From: a virus
Virus record (IMG/VR): IMGVR_UViG_3300046804_006063
Location: 1 to 28,733 of that record
Length of the DNA stretch: 28,733 nt
Reading direction: 5' to 3' (one strand)
Below the pieces are notes generated by a model. The model saw only the letters and a list, made by a program, of their open reading frames with translations. It did not search any database and had not been told where the DNA came from. Every line of letters starts with the position of its first letter. Positions within the stretch are counted from its first letter, which is position 1. The translations under genes and the position numbers were made by a program. Shown piece after piece: positions 6,609 through 14,184 of the stretch.

Positions 6609-8028
6609 GAATTTGCTGAATCGGTTTTTTAGCCCACATACGACAGCTCCAATAGGCCGCCTTGGTTCTATCACTGGCTCTACCGGTTCCGCAGCCATGT
6701 CGGGCACGAAAGTTCTTGCGGCGTTTGGGATCATCTCGCTTGATTTCCATGTTCTTGTCGCCAAAGTTTACTTTTTTAACATTACCAGTTTTGGAATTCT
6801 TGACATAGACGCTGAATTTTTTAGGACCACTTGGTGTTCTCTTTGGTTTACCCAACTGAACTTCTCGTCCCTGATATTTGGCTTCTGAAATGATCTCAGG
6901 CAATACTTTTTCCACACACTTATCGCAAATATGCTCTTTGGGTCCAACATGGGATTTGATGTAATCTGCCTGTTGTGGATTTTCTCTGGCTAACTCGGCT
7001 CCGCTATATACATCTTTATAGGTCCCATAACAAAAATCACACTCAGGAGCACTGCTGGGATCTTCAGGTGGGTTATAACTATAGGCTTCTGTTATTCCAC
7101 GTTCTTGTGCTAGTTTTTTAAGATCACGTCTATTCAAAGGTGCAATAGATCCAATATCCTTGCGTGTTGGAAAACCCAGTTTTACATAGAGGTCTAAGTC
7201 CTGTGTTGTCATTTTTTCATAAGAACTCCAATCCACAGTGGTGTTAGGCTTTACGCCAGGTCCTTCCAGATAGTGATATATCTTAACTACGTCACCTTCG
7301 TCTTGTTCATAATTCTCTACGCTGTATTTTCCGTCACTGGATCTTACGATATCATCCATCTGATCTTGAAACTGTTCTTGTTCTTTGCGTTTTGTTTCAT
7401 ATTCTTCAGCAGCAGGATGTGTTTGCCCTGTAATAGCTTTCCAGGTTTTTCTAGCTTCTTCGCCTTTGGGGGTATCCTCAAAACCAATATTGTGTAGAAT
7501 TTCCAGATATCTCTTTCTGACTTCTCGGTCTTCACCAAAGGTTTTTCTATAGCTATTTGGACTAGTACCGCTGGTGGAACCCATTACTGGCATTCCAGCC
7601 CCTGATAGATACAGATCCCACATCAGTTTAAGCACCTGATCAGAGTTCTTTTTAGTTTCCAGTGTTTGCCGAAACCAACTGACTTTTTCTGGCTTCATGG
7701 GATATTTGCTGGGCTTACTGATTAATTCAAAAGCAGCATCTTTCATTGCTTGTAAGTCGGTGATGCTTTCCAGGTTTTTAATATCATCAGGAGTAAAGTT
7801 TACGTCTGGCTTTGACAGTTTTGCTTCGGTTAACTGAATCAGACCAGCATTTTCCATAATAGCCACACTGCGTTGATCCAAAGACAAAACAATGCCGTCT
7901 GCTAAAACTTCAGCCACTGTGGTTTCAATCAGCAGTTCCTGGTTGATTTCAAAGCCCACAGTATCGCCCACTGCTGGACGATACTGATGTTGTTCGGCTT
8001 CTGTTAGGTATTGTGCAAAAGTTTTCAT
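6589..8028 (-). CDS. modular capsid-targeted protein with zinc motif (479 aa)
   Basis: The N-terminus MKTFAQYLTE|A is a close match in style to the T4 capsid targeting sequence and its cut site. Further (L/I)xE|A sites occur at LTE68|A, ITE314|A and ISE382|A and fall between apparent modules. Residues 18-65 look like a small beta domain (VGDTVGFEINQELLIETTV). Residues 130-165 contain a conserved phage motif (LMWDLYLSGAGMPVMGSTSG). Residues 175-206 are repeated in the next protein. C330-x2-C333 with C368-x2-C371 form a probable zinc knuckle, and the C-terminal 80 residues are strongly basic with RNFRARHGCGTG and YWSCRMW. The start has an AAGGA Shine-Dalgarno and follows the 744-aa gene by 15 bases. 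A packaged, possibly processed head protein is inferred; no enzyme function is claimed. Confidence 0.82.
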   Translation of the reverse strand: MKTFAQYLTEAEQHQYRPAVGDTVGFEINQELLIETTVAEVLADGIVLSLDQRSVAIMENAGLIQLTEAKLSKPDVNFTPDDIKNLESITDLQAMKDAAFELISKPSKYPMKPEKVSWFRQTLETKKNSDQVLKLMWDLYLSGAGMPVMGSTSGTSPNSYRKTFGEDREVRKRYLEILHNIGFEDTPKGEEARKTWKAITGQTHPAAEEYETKRKEQEQFQDQMDDIVRSSDGKYSVENYEQDEGDVVKIYHYLEGPGVKPNTTVDWSSYEKMTTQDLDLYVKLGFPTRKDIGSIAPLNRRDLKKLAQERGITEAYSYNPPEDPSSAPECDFCYGTYKDVYSGAELARENPQQADYIKSHVGPKEHICDKCVEKVLPEIISEAKYQGREVQLGKPKRTPSGPKKFSVYVKNSKTGNVKKVNFGDKNMEIKRDDPKRRKNFRARHGCGTGRASDRTKAAYWSCRMWAKKPIQQILKNKEE

Positions 8029-8043
8029 TGCTTTTCCTTTATG

Positions 8044-10278
8044 TTAGTCTTGGACTTCTGTTGCACGTACAATTTTGCCATTCTTTACTTTGGGTAAGTG
8101 TTTGTCTTTTACAATACTCTTGGCATGTTTTGCGTCAGTGACATTTTTGATTACATGTGTTTTTGAAGCAATACCTGTACCGCTGGGATCATCATAGCTG
8201 ACTTGAACTTTGAAAGTTTTTTCGCCTTTGCTTTCGTTCATAAATTTATTACGCAAATTCTGAGCCAACTGGTCAACTGATTCGTCCACCATGCTCATGC
8301 TGTTATCTCTTGCAGCATGTGGGTTGTATTGACCGTGTGGAGCATTGGGTCCTCCTGACATATCCACCAACTGAGTTTGTGCATCCAGTGTTTGTGGGTC
8401 AGGTTCGTTGGCTACTTGCTCTCCCACTGGGACAGTTGCAACCGGAGCCGGAGCAACAGCGATACCAGCCATGGCTAAAATCTTCATTAGGTCCTCTGCG
8501 CCTTCACCATCAGCAGTTACAGTCACAGTTTTGTTGCCGGTTTTGCTATCCACATTGGTGGTAACATTCATGCCACTGGCTTGGGGAGCAGCCATGGGGC
8601 CCCAACATTCCATCATCCGCTTCAACTGGCCCAGCTCGGCTGCCCCATCTTGCTCTGATTCTTTTAGTTTCTGGTCATCTTTTTTGAGTTTCTTGGCTAA
8701 CTTGTGAGCTTCTGCAGTCTGTGCATCTGTGAGATCAACTTTTCCTGGTCCAAGATCATACTTTTTCTTGATGGCTGCTGTTGCCACTGCATAGTAATTC
8801 TTTGCTTTAGCTTCAGCTAGTGGGTCTTCACATACACAAGGACTTGCGCCACAGTCTTCGCACATTGCAGCTTCGTCTAAATCATCTTCATCGTCTACAT
8901 CAAAGTCATCATCTTCAGCACCCACAATAGCTGTTTTGTCTTTGTTATAATCCCACATAACCTCATCATCTGCTATCCAAATACAATTTTTTGGATTTTG
9001 AAGAAATTCGTCTAAATCGTCAGGATCTGTTGGTATATTAGCATCAGTAATAGGCTTTATTTTCTGATATTTTTGTTGTATTTGTTTATGTAATTTAATA
9101 CTAAGAGCTTTTAAATCTACTGGAACCCAAGGTTCAATACCATACCCAGTATCTTCTTGAACTTGATTTATTTTATCTATAAATTTAGTGAGATTATCTT
9201 TAGGTACTTTGACTATTAATAATTCTCCATCACTCATCATATAAATCCAACCTACAGGCACAGTGTTTAAATCAGCATTTGTACTAGATTTTTGGGTTTT
9301 TCTGCCTTTAGCTTGTTGATCAGCAGGGTGAGCTTGTCCAGTAGCTGTTTTCCAATTCTCACGAGCTTTCTTACCTTCTGGAGAATTTTCAAATCCTAGA
9401 TTGTGCAACTTTTCTAATTGTGGTCTTGGAACCGCTGGCATTTCAGCTTCGTTCAATTCCCCACCAGTTAGTTCTTCAGCACAATCAGGGCAAATAGTAT
9501 CTTCTGGTTCTAAACCATGTTGGGCATAGCCTTCGCCTGTGCCCAAATCTTCAGCTGACCAGTTTTCTTTCCAATCCTGTCCACAACCCCAGCAAGATAC
9601 ATTGTCGTCAACTTCAAAATGATCAGTATCATAATCATCAGTATCGATAGGTTCGTTACTAATCTCTGGCTTATAATTGCTGGGATTAGAAGTCTTCTTC
9701 ATCTGTCCATACAGTGCATGCTTGGTGGCACTGGCTTCGTCTAATTCGTCAGGGTCACTGTCTTCTGGGCTCATGCCTTCTGCACATTCGTCACACTCAG
9801 CACCGTCACCTGGTTCCCAGTTGGGCATGGGACGTCCACATGTTTCGCAAGTGTGTGGTTCATCTGGTGCACGACGACCCATTGGGGATTCAGACAGTCC
9901 TTGCTCTTCTTCAGCTTTGGTTTGGCAATCCACACACATACCAGTAATGTAATCCACATGCGCCTTATCGCCGCAACTTACACATTGCTTGATAGGACCA
10001 GCTTCATCAGATTCGCTAACTGACTTCTTTAGCTTGTTCAATTCATCAGTTGTTAGATGACGTGTAATTCGGTGATTACATTTAGAACAATGGTTTACAC
10101 CATCCCAGTCATCACTGATACTGGTTTCTGTGTAGTGGCCTTTTTTACACCGAATACAAGGTTCCCCAGACATATCAACCATTTGATGCAGACCCAATGA
10201 AAGTTGTTCTGGTTCAGGATTCGAAGTTTCTTCAGCCAGCAACCCATTCAGTTTGTTCAATAAATTTTGCATATCCAT
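8044..10278 (-). CDS. acidic multi-zinc-ribbon protein, possible polyprotein (744 aa)
   Basis: Five CxxC-pair modules are visible: C41/C44 with C64/C67, C99/C102 with C115/C118, C144/C147 with C162/C165, C230/C232 with C263/C266, and C473/C476 with C481/C483. They are linked by acidic stretches. The leader (MDMQNLLNKLNGLLAE|E) is longer than in its neighbours. Six sites fit (L/I)xE|(A/S): E130|S, E181|A, E277|A, E469|A, E489|A and E540|S, with near-matches at E666|S and E682|S, and they mostly lie between modules. Residues 289-319 repeat a segment of the 479-aa protein. Residues ~335-450 are encoded by markedly AT-rich DNA. AAGGA lies upstream of ATG. A prohead-protease-processed internal protein set is a plausible inference; a simple structural protein is the alternative. 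Confidence 0.8.
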   Translation of the reverse strand: MDMQNLLNKLNGLLAEETSNPEPEQLSLGLHQMVDMSGEPCIRCKKGHYTETSISDDWDGVNHCSKCNHRITRHLTTDELNKLKKSVSESDEAGPIKQCVSCGDKAHVDYITGMCVDCQTKAEEEQGLSESPMGRRAPDEPHTCETCGRPMPNWEPGDGAECDECAEGMSPEDSDPDELDEASATKHALYGQMKKTSNPSNYKPEISNEPIDTDDYDTDHFEVDDNVSCWGCGQDWKENWSAEDLGTGEGYAQHGLEPEDTICPDCAEELTGGELNEAEMPAVPRPQLEKLHNLGFENSPEGKKARENWKTATGQAHPADQQAKGRKTQKSSTNADLNTVPVGWIYMMSDGELLIVKVPKDNLTKFIDKINQVQEDTGYGIEPWVPVDLKALSIKLHKQIQQKYQKIKPITDANIPTDPDDLDEFLQNPKNCIWIADDEVMWDYNKDKTAIVGAEDDDFDVDDEDDLDEAAMCEDCGASPCVCEDPLAEAKAKNYYAVATAAIKKKYDLGPGKVDLTDAQTAEAHKLAKKLKKDDQKLKESEQDGAAELGQLKRMMECWGPMAAPQASGMNVTTNVDSKTGNKTVTVTADGEGAEDLMKILAMAGIAVAPAPVATVPVGEQVANEPDPQTLDAQTQLVDMSGGPNAPHGQYNPHAARDNSMSMVDESVDQLAQNLRNKFMNESKGEKTFKVQVSYDDPSGTGIASKTHVIKNVTDAKHAKSIVKDKHLPKVKNGKIVRATEVQD

Positions 10279-10290
10279 AATACTAATTCC

Positions 10291-10881
10291 TTATCGCTTT
10301 ATATCTTTTACTGAGGGCAATTTAGGCTTGTGGCTGCCCACGGGACTCAGGGTACCTGGCTTCAGATCATTGGTGGTTTCAGCAGCTTTTGCACCACCTT
10401 TGACTTTGACCTGACCTGTACCAGTTATGGAATTCTTCACCAGTTTGGCGTTGTAATCATCACCATATGGGTGCTGAACTTTGACTTTCTCGTACTCACG
10501 CATCAACAAGGGTTCAGTGTCAGTGTTGGCTGCAATACTTTTTGCTTCGTAATCCATGTCTTCAGCAAATGCCAGATTTTCCACTGCCACTGTGGCCTTG
10601 TCCACACTGTAATCAGTCAAACTTTTACGAATCTGTGTGGCAGTTGCAGGATACTCACACACCACATCCAGGGTGTAAATTTCCGGATTGGCCAGCCCTG
10701 GAAACATGGGATGAGCTTTCTCAATCATGTGACTACGGGCATCAGATACTGACTTTACGCCGTAGCCAGCCAGTGCTTGCTTGATGGTTTTGCTGAGGCC
10801 AGCCGCAGGTTTGGTAGCCAAAACAATGCGGAAGCTGTAATCTTGCTTGCTTTCGGTTAGATATTGCAAAAAACTCTTCAT
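10291..10881 (-). CDS. capsid-targeted conserved T4-like protein (196 aa)
   Basis: The start MKSFLQYLTE|S fits the capsid-targeting leader and prohead-protease cut. The core has FRIVLATKPAAGLSKTIKQA, then ARSHMIEKAHPMFPGLANPE and IYTLDVVCEYPATATQIRKS. It resembles a protein conserved next to packaging genes in marine T4-like phages, with a repeated strand-helix pattern suggesting a small alpha/beta fold. The C-terminal 60 residues are Lys/Pro/Gly-rich and probably disordered. A late-type box GCTAAATA overlaps the stop of the upstream small terminase and would give a 16-nt leader containing AGGAAG. The 744-aa gene follows after 12 bases. Function is unknown; a head-internal or scaffold role is inferred. 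Confidence 0.8.
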   Translation of the reverse strand: MKSFLQYLTESKQDYSFRIVLATKPAAGLSKTIKQALAGYGVKSVSDARSHMIEKAHPMFPGLANPEIYTLDVVCEYPATATQIRKSLTDYSVDKATVAVENLAFAEDMDYEAKSIAANTDTEPLLMREYEKVKVQHPYGDDYNAKLVKNSITGTGQVKVKGGAKAAETTNDLKPGTLSPVGSHKPKLPSVKDIKR

Positions 10882-10901
10882 GGTGAATCTTCCTATAATG
10901 G

Positions 10902-11393
10902 TTATTTAGCTTCGGTGTCTTTTTTCTTCAGTATCTCAGCAACCAAAGCGTTGCGATCTATCACAGTGGCTACTCCATCAGACACTGGCACAGTGTTACT
11001 AAAGTCTGCTGCTCGTTGATCCAGTGCAGCTTTTTTCAGTTGCAATTCGATCATTTTAAGCTTCTTCTCTATCTTGTTTTTCTTGGCTGTCAGAGCATGA
11101 CCCAGCAGATTGCTAGCTGCACCAAAAATTTCCGCAGCATGGCGAGTTTCCACGTTCATGCCTAGCTCCATGAGATTCTGATAGCCTTCGGTTGCCATCT
11201 GAGCCAGCTGATCCATTTCACGTTCACTGGCTTCCAGCCCCACCACCTGAGGCAGAGCCTCGTTGATCTTATCCACATTGCCCACTGTCTTGGCAAGTTC
11301 AGTTATCATGGCTGGCGTCTGATGGGGTTCAGGTTCCAGCTGCACTGGTTCTGTATGTTCCAGGTTGAATATTTTTTCCAGATTGGTGTTCAT
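10902..11393 (-). CDS. 16: terminase small subunit, T4 gp16-like
   Basis: The 163 residues have the layout of T4-like small terminases. An acidic N-terminal tail (MNTNLEKIFNLEHTEPVQLE) is followed by a long helical centre with TRHAAEIFGAASNLLGHAL and a charged coiled coil (KNKIEKKLKMIELQLKKAAL). A short C-terminal element, VIDRNALVAEILKKK, is comparable to the C-terminus of gp16. These proteins form a ring that recognises viral DNA and regulates the gp17 motor. The gene overlaps the gp4-like gene by four bases (ATGA), consistent with translational coupling in a packaging operon. Sequence conservation in this family is low, so the assignment rests on architecture, size and context. Confidence 0.68.
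   Translation of the reverse strand: MNTNLEKIFNLEHTEPVQLEPEPHQTPAMITELAKTVGNVDKINEALPQVVGLEASEREMDQLAQMATEGYQNLMELGMNVETRHAAEIFGAASNLLGHALTAKKNKIEKKLKMIELQLKKAALDQRAADFSNTVPVSDGVATVIDRNALVAEILKKKDTEAK
10903..10910 (-). promoter_or_regulatory. T4 late-type promoter box before the 196-aa gene
   Basis: GCTAAATA, a 6/8 match, overlapping the stop codon of the small terminase gene. The predicted start is near 10897, ahead of AGGAAG and ATG 10881. Confidence 0.45.
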
Positions 11394-11824
11394 TGAGTTT
11401 TTCCCATGGTGAATATTTCACGTTCAGTGAGCACACGGAACTTGAAGCCATTTTTCTCACAGTAAGCCTGAGCTGCTGCCCACTTGGCCAGATTGCGAAC
11501 ACTCACCAGAGTATCTCGCTGACTGCGAGTTTTTTGCTGGCCAGTTTCCTTAAAGGGTTTGATTTCCACAATTTCCACATGCTGAGTTCCATCACGATCC
11601 AGGTACATGATGAAAAAATCCGGCACATACTGTGTTACTCGTTTTTTGAACGGACACATATAGGGTATGGCTATGGCTTCACTGGCCCATTTTATTATAC
11701 CTGGATGATTGTCACAGAAATTCATCATCACCAGCTCCCATGAACTTCTCCAAACAGGATTTCGCTTTCCAGCGTATTTATCAGGGTTTTTGGGTAGGAA
11801 TTTTCCTGAATGATATTTAGCCAT
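11390..11824 (-). CDS. 4: head completion nuclease, T4 gp4-like
   Basis: A 144-residue protein starting MAKYHSGKFLPKNPDKYAGK. Nuclease residues of a TnsA-like PD-(D/E)xK fold are visible: E30 in RSSWEL, D69 in VPDFF, and E87-x-K89 in VEIKP. In T4, gp4 joins filled heads before tail attachment and is needed for infectious particles, probably trimming or protecting the DNA end. The frame extends ten codons upstream, but ATG 11824 is preferred. It lies four bases after the preceding stop, has AGGG upstream, and matches the usual N-terminus of the family. It overlaps the small terminase start by four bases. Confidence 0.88.
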   Translation of the reverse strand: MAKYHSGKFLPKNPDKYAGKRNPVWRSSWELVMMNFCDNHPGIIKWASEAIAIPYMCPFKKRVTQYVPDFFIMYLDRDGTQHVEIVEIKPFKETGQQKTRSQRDTLVSVRNLAKWAAAQAYCEKNGFKFRVLTEREIFTMGKTQ

Positions 11825-11828
11825 GTAG

Positions 11829-12161
11829 TTACGCCCTGATCTCTCTCTGAACACTGAACGGCGTGTTCAGGTTTAGTGCTACGCCCAGTTTGGAGTTGCT
11901 CACACGATTCTGATTCAGATAACCGGCCAGCCAGACATCCTGTTCATAACTATCACCCTGCTGACGCATCAGATCAGCAAATTGCCCAGCAGTGAGGTTG
12001 AGACTCTTAGCCACTATGGCAAAAGCTGCTATGTATTCTTTTTGCAATTCAGGATCGCTAACTCGGGTTTGTACCAGACTTTTCAAGGCATCAAACTGAG
12101 TGGATTCTATAGCCACATCTATGGGGCCTGATTGCCCCTGACTGTTGAAATAAGTACTCAT
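11829..12161 (-). CDS. conserved T4-like small virion protein (110 aa)
   Basis: A helical protein of 110 residues with SLNLTAGQFADLMRQQGDSY, then EQDVWLAGYLNQNRVSNSKL and an ending LNTPFSVQREIRA. This pattern is familiar from a small protein found between tail and head genes in cyanophage-type T4 relatives, whose function I do not know. The start is well defined: ACTAAATA followed by ATGAT and ATG, with no Shine-Dalgarno, which predicts transcription starting on the A of ATG. It is the first gene of a tightly packed unit with gp4 and the small terminase, so a head completion or packaging role is plausible but unproven. Confidence 0.78.
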   Translation of the reverse strand: MSTYFNSQGQSGPIDVAIESTQFDALKSLVQTRVSDPELQKEYIAAFAIVAKSLNLTAGQFADLMRQQGDSYEQDVWLAGYLNQNRVSNSKLGVALNLNTPFSVQREIRA

Positions 12162-12166
12162 ATCAT

Positions 12167-12174
12167 TATTTAGT
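12167..12174 (-). promoter_or_regulatory. T4 late-type promoter box, leaderless architecture
   Basis: ACTAAATA + ATGAT + ATG. The element and spacing are identical to those before the gp13-like gene at 21056. The predicted start is 12161, the A of the ATG. Confidence 0.6.
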
Positions 12175-12200
12175 CTGATATTGGGTCAGATAGTCAATGA

Positions 12201-13469
12201 CTATTTGGAAGGCTTCTTGAGTCGATTACCCAATGATCTCAGAGCGCTGATTGCACCTCCAGCATTGGGCACATTGATACTGCTGGGGCTTACATTATAA
12301 TATTGCTGAGCACTGTTAGTGGCTGCATTCAGAATTTTTGCACCAGTACCAGTGCCAGTAAAATTAGCATTGATTCCAGGTATGGAGGCACCACGCCAAG
12401 TGGCTACGTCTCTGATTGCATTGAAAGCACCTTGTGGTGTGGCTAGCCGTCTGGCTGCTTGAGCCGGGTTAGTGACCAAGTCTATAGCAGTGTTTACTAA
12501 TCTCTGCTGTGCGTTAGGTAGTGGTGATTTACTATTGTCATACCAGGTTTTTTGTACCTGATTCCAGCTGGCCACTTCAGCATTGTCGCTATCCAGTTTG
12601 CCTGTGGCGTACAATATGGTTTCGTAGCTGATTCCCATGGAATTCACAGCAGGATCACCGCTGGAATAATCCAGAGTATCCTGGTCCCAGCTGGTGATTA
12701 CTGGATTTACCAGAGTGTATTCAGTATAATGTGGGAAATCTTTTTCTGCTCCAGTTCCACTGGGTCGATTAAAATGATAAATTTTTATAGATCTCAAAAA
12801 TGGGCTTACTCTGTCCAAATATCCATTGATGCCAGTACCGCCAGTATCAGTGTTTACTGTGTCTAAACCATAATGATGATTATCCAGTGCTGGATTGCCA
12901 TACAGAGTAAGAGAGTTTAGAATATTAGCAGAGGCTACTGAATCGTACCCCCAGGTTTCCGGCGGAACAGGCAATCCTTGCCCAGCAACTTTACCGTAGT
13001 CTCGATATCGGCTATCCTGAATATGATACAGATAATATGCATCCCAAAATGCTCTGACATATCCTGATGCATCATCATGAAATTCCACAGTGATATCGTC
13101 ATAGTTGATTTTGTTTATGGATATGATCTGCTTGTTATAATGATTATGCTTTTTGGTATCCATTTTGATACCAGGCAATTTTACAGTTTTGGCTAATACA
13201 CTTAGGAAATAGGTATCCTGAGTGACATCGTCAGTAGCTAGACTGTATCTGTGATTACCACTTGGTTTTGTTTCCTTTTGTATCTGCTCATACAGAGCCT
13301 TGGCTTCAGGAGTTAGTTCAAAATAGATATGCCACCATCTCTTGGTTTTGGGCAGCAGAGCATAGTTATCAGAAACAAAAGTCCGGGACGCATGGGTATA
13401 GTCCCGGACTGTGTCACTGGTTCCATTCAGACCACGCAGAACTGTGCCTAATGAACCTGCAAAACTCAT
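12201..13469 (-). CDS. tube-like baseplate protein (gp19/gp54-related)
   Basis: The 422 residues show a tail-tube-type core related to the neighbouring tube protein: YDDITVEFHDDASGYVRAFW (123-142) parallels WGDTTVNLRDDASGQVSKL in the tube. LKTVKLPG-like strand motifs (AKTVKLPGIKM) and a late YTLVNPVITSWDQDTLDYSS segment followed by YETILYATG are typical of tube-domain proteins that cap or initiate the tube at the baseplate. The N-terminus includes DYTHASRTFVSDNYALLPK. The C-terminal ~110 residues are low-complexity Ala/Asn/Gly and end basic. An AGGA precedes ATG, and the gap after the tube gene is only seven bases. T4 gp54 or gp48 is the likely counterpart, but I cannot separate these by eye. 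Confidence 0.75.
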   Translation of the reverse strand: MSFAGSLGTVLRGLNGTSDTVRDYTHASRTFVSDNYALLPKTKRWWHIYFELTPEAKALYEQIQKETKPSGNHRYSLATDDVTQDTYFLSVLAKTVKLPGIKMDTKKHNHYNKQIISINKINYDDITVEFHDDASGYVRAFWDAYYLYHIQDSRYRDYGKVAGQGLPVPPETWGYDSVASANILNSLTLYGNPALDNHHYGLDTVNTDTGGTGINGYLDRVSPFLRSIKIYHFNRPSGTGAEKDFPHYTEYTLVNPVITSWDQDTLDYSSGDPAVNSMGISYETILYATGKLDSDNAEVASWNQVQKTWYDNSKSPLPNAQQRLVNTAIDLVTNPAQAARRLATPQGAFNAIRDVATWRGASIPGINANFTGTGTGAKILNAATNSAQQYYNVSPSSINVPNAGGAISALRSLGNRLKKPSK

Positions 13470-13476
13470 ATGTCTA

Positions 13477-14088
13477 TTATCCTGTTATAACGCTGCCCAG
13501 TGTTCTGTTGATAGCAGCACCAATTCCACTACCGTCGGGCTTCTGTACAGCATTGTCAAATGCAATACTCAGGGCAATCTGTACTGGAGCACTTTCACCG
13601 TAGTTAAGGTCACCATAGTTGACGTCCTTGATGTAGCATCCATACAATTCCCAACTTTCCAGCACAACTGGAGCATTGGCACCATTACCACCATCCAGGA
13701 GTTCACAGTTCATCTGGAACTTGTAATCAATACCGCTGCGGGCACTGCTCTGCTCCATGAAATCAAACTGCTTCTGTACCTGTTCACCCACCAGCTTGCT
13801 GACCTGGCCACTGGCGTCGTCACGCAGGTTCACAGTGGTGTCACCCCATGCAGGCTTACCAGCATACTTGATACGGCTGTTGTAGATTTCAATGATCTGT
13901 TCATCAAAAGTGACCTGAGGACGAGCAAAGTCTACCACTTGCTTGGTCAATTCTGTAGTTGATCCACTTACGCCAAAATTCAAGAATGTCAGGCGAAAGC
14001 GATACTTCAGCTTGGGCATCAAAAGGCCCTGGGCTGCTGTGTCGCCACCAAGTGGAACAGTAAATTTTGTTAGCGAGGCTATAGCCAT
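13477..14088 (-). CDS. 19: tail tube protein, T4 gp19-like
   Basis: A 203-residue protein with the tail tube core: LKYRFRLTFLNFGVSGSTTE at 27-46, VVDFARPQVTFDEQIIEIYN at 51-70, then WGDTTVNLRDDASGQVSKL and a C-terminal strand pair (ESWELYGCYIKDVNYGDLNY, then VQIALSIAFDNAVQ). Stacked hexamers make the inner tube through which DNA passes, inside the sheath. T4 gp19 has 163 residues, so the N- and C-terminal arms here are longer. The ATG has a strong AGGAGA Shine-Dalgarno. The leader of ~37 nt begins with a palindrome. In T4 this gene directly follows the sheath gene; here a homing endonuclease separates the two. Confidence 0.9.
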   Translation of the reverse strand: MAIASLTKFTVPLGGDTAAQGLLMPKLKYRFRLTFLNFGVSGSTTELTKQVVDFARPQVTFDEQIIEIYNSRIKYAGKPAWGDTTVNLRDDASGQVSKLVGEQVQKQFDFMEQSSARSGIDYKFQMNCELLDGGNGANAPVVLESWELYGCYIKDVNYGDLNYGESAPVQIALSIAFDNAVQKPDGSGIGAAINRTLGSVITG

Positions 14089-14105
14089 AATATAAATCTC
14101 CTGTC

Positions 14106-14122
14106 ACAAATGAATCATTTGT
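14106..14122 (-). other. 17-bp palindrome in the tail tube leader
   Basis: ACAAATGA-T-TCATTTGT (minus strand) starts about three bases after the predicted late start at 14125 and ends five bases before the AGGAGA. As RNA it folds into a stem-loop at the 5' end of the tube mRNA; as DNA it could be an operator. The position relative to the start matches the stem-loop of the GIY-YIG leader. Confidence 0.55.
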
Positions 14123-14130
14123 TCTACAGA

Positions 14131-14138
14131 TATTTATG
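14131..14138 (-). promoter_or_regulatory. T4 late-type promoter box for tail tube
   Basis: CATAAATA, a 7/8 match, with predicted start 14125 and an ~37-nt leader containing a stem-loop and AGGAGA. Confidence 0.65.
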
Positions 14139-14184
14139 ACTGAATCACCAAAATCCAGCCAGGTGGGCTGATTTTTGGGCTGGT

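Noticed and set aside
11774-11781. GATAAATA box inside the gp4-like gene
   Set aside because: It encodes the conserved Pro-Asp-Lys-Tyr segment and is not close to any start codon in the right direction.
13411-13962. 183-codon plus-strand ORF opposite the tail tube
   Set aside because: It spans the tube/baseplate gene junction on the opposite strand and both minus-strand genes are well supported.
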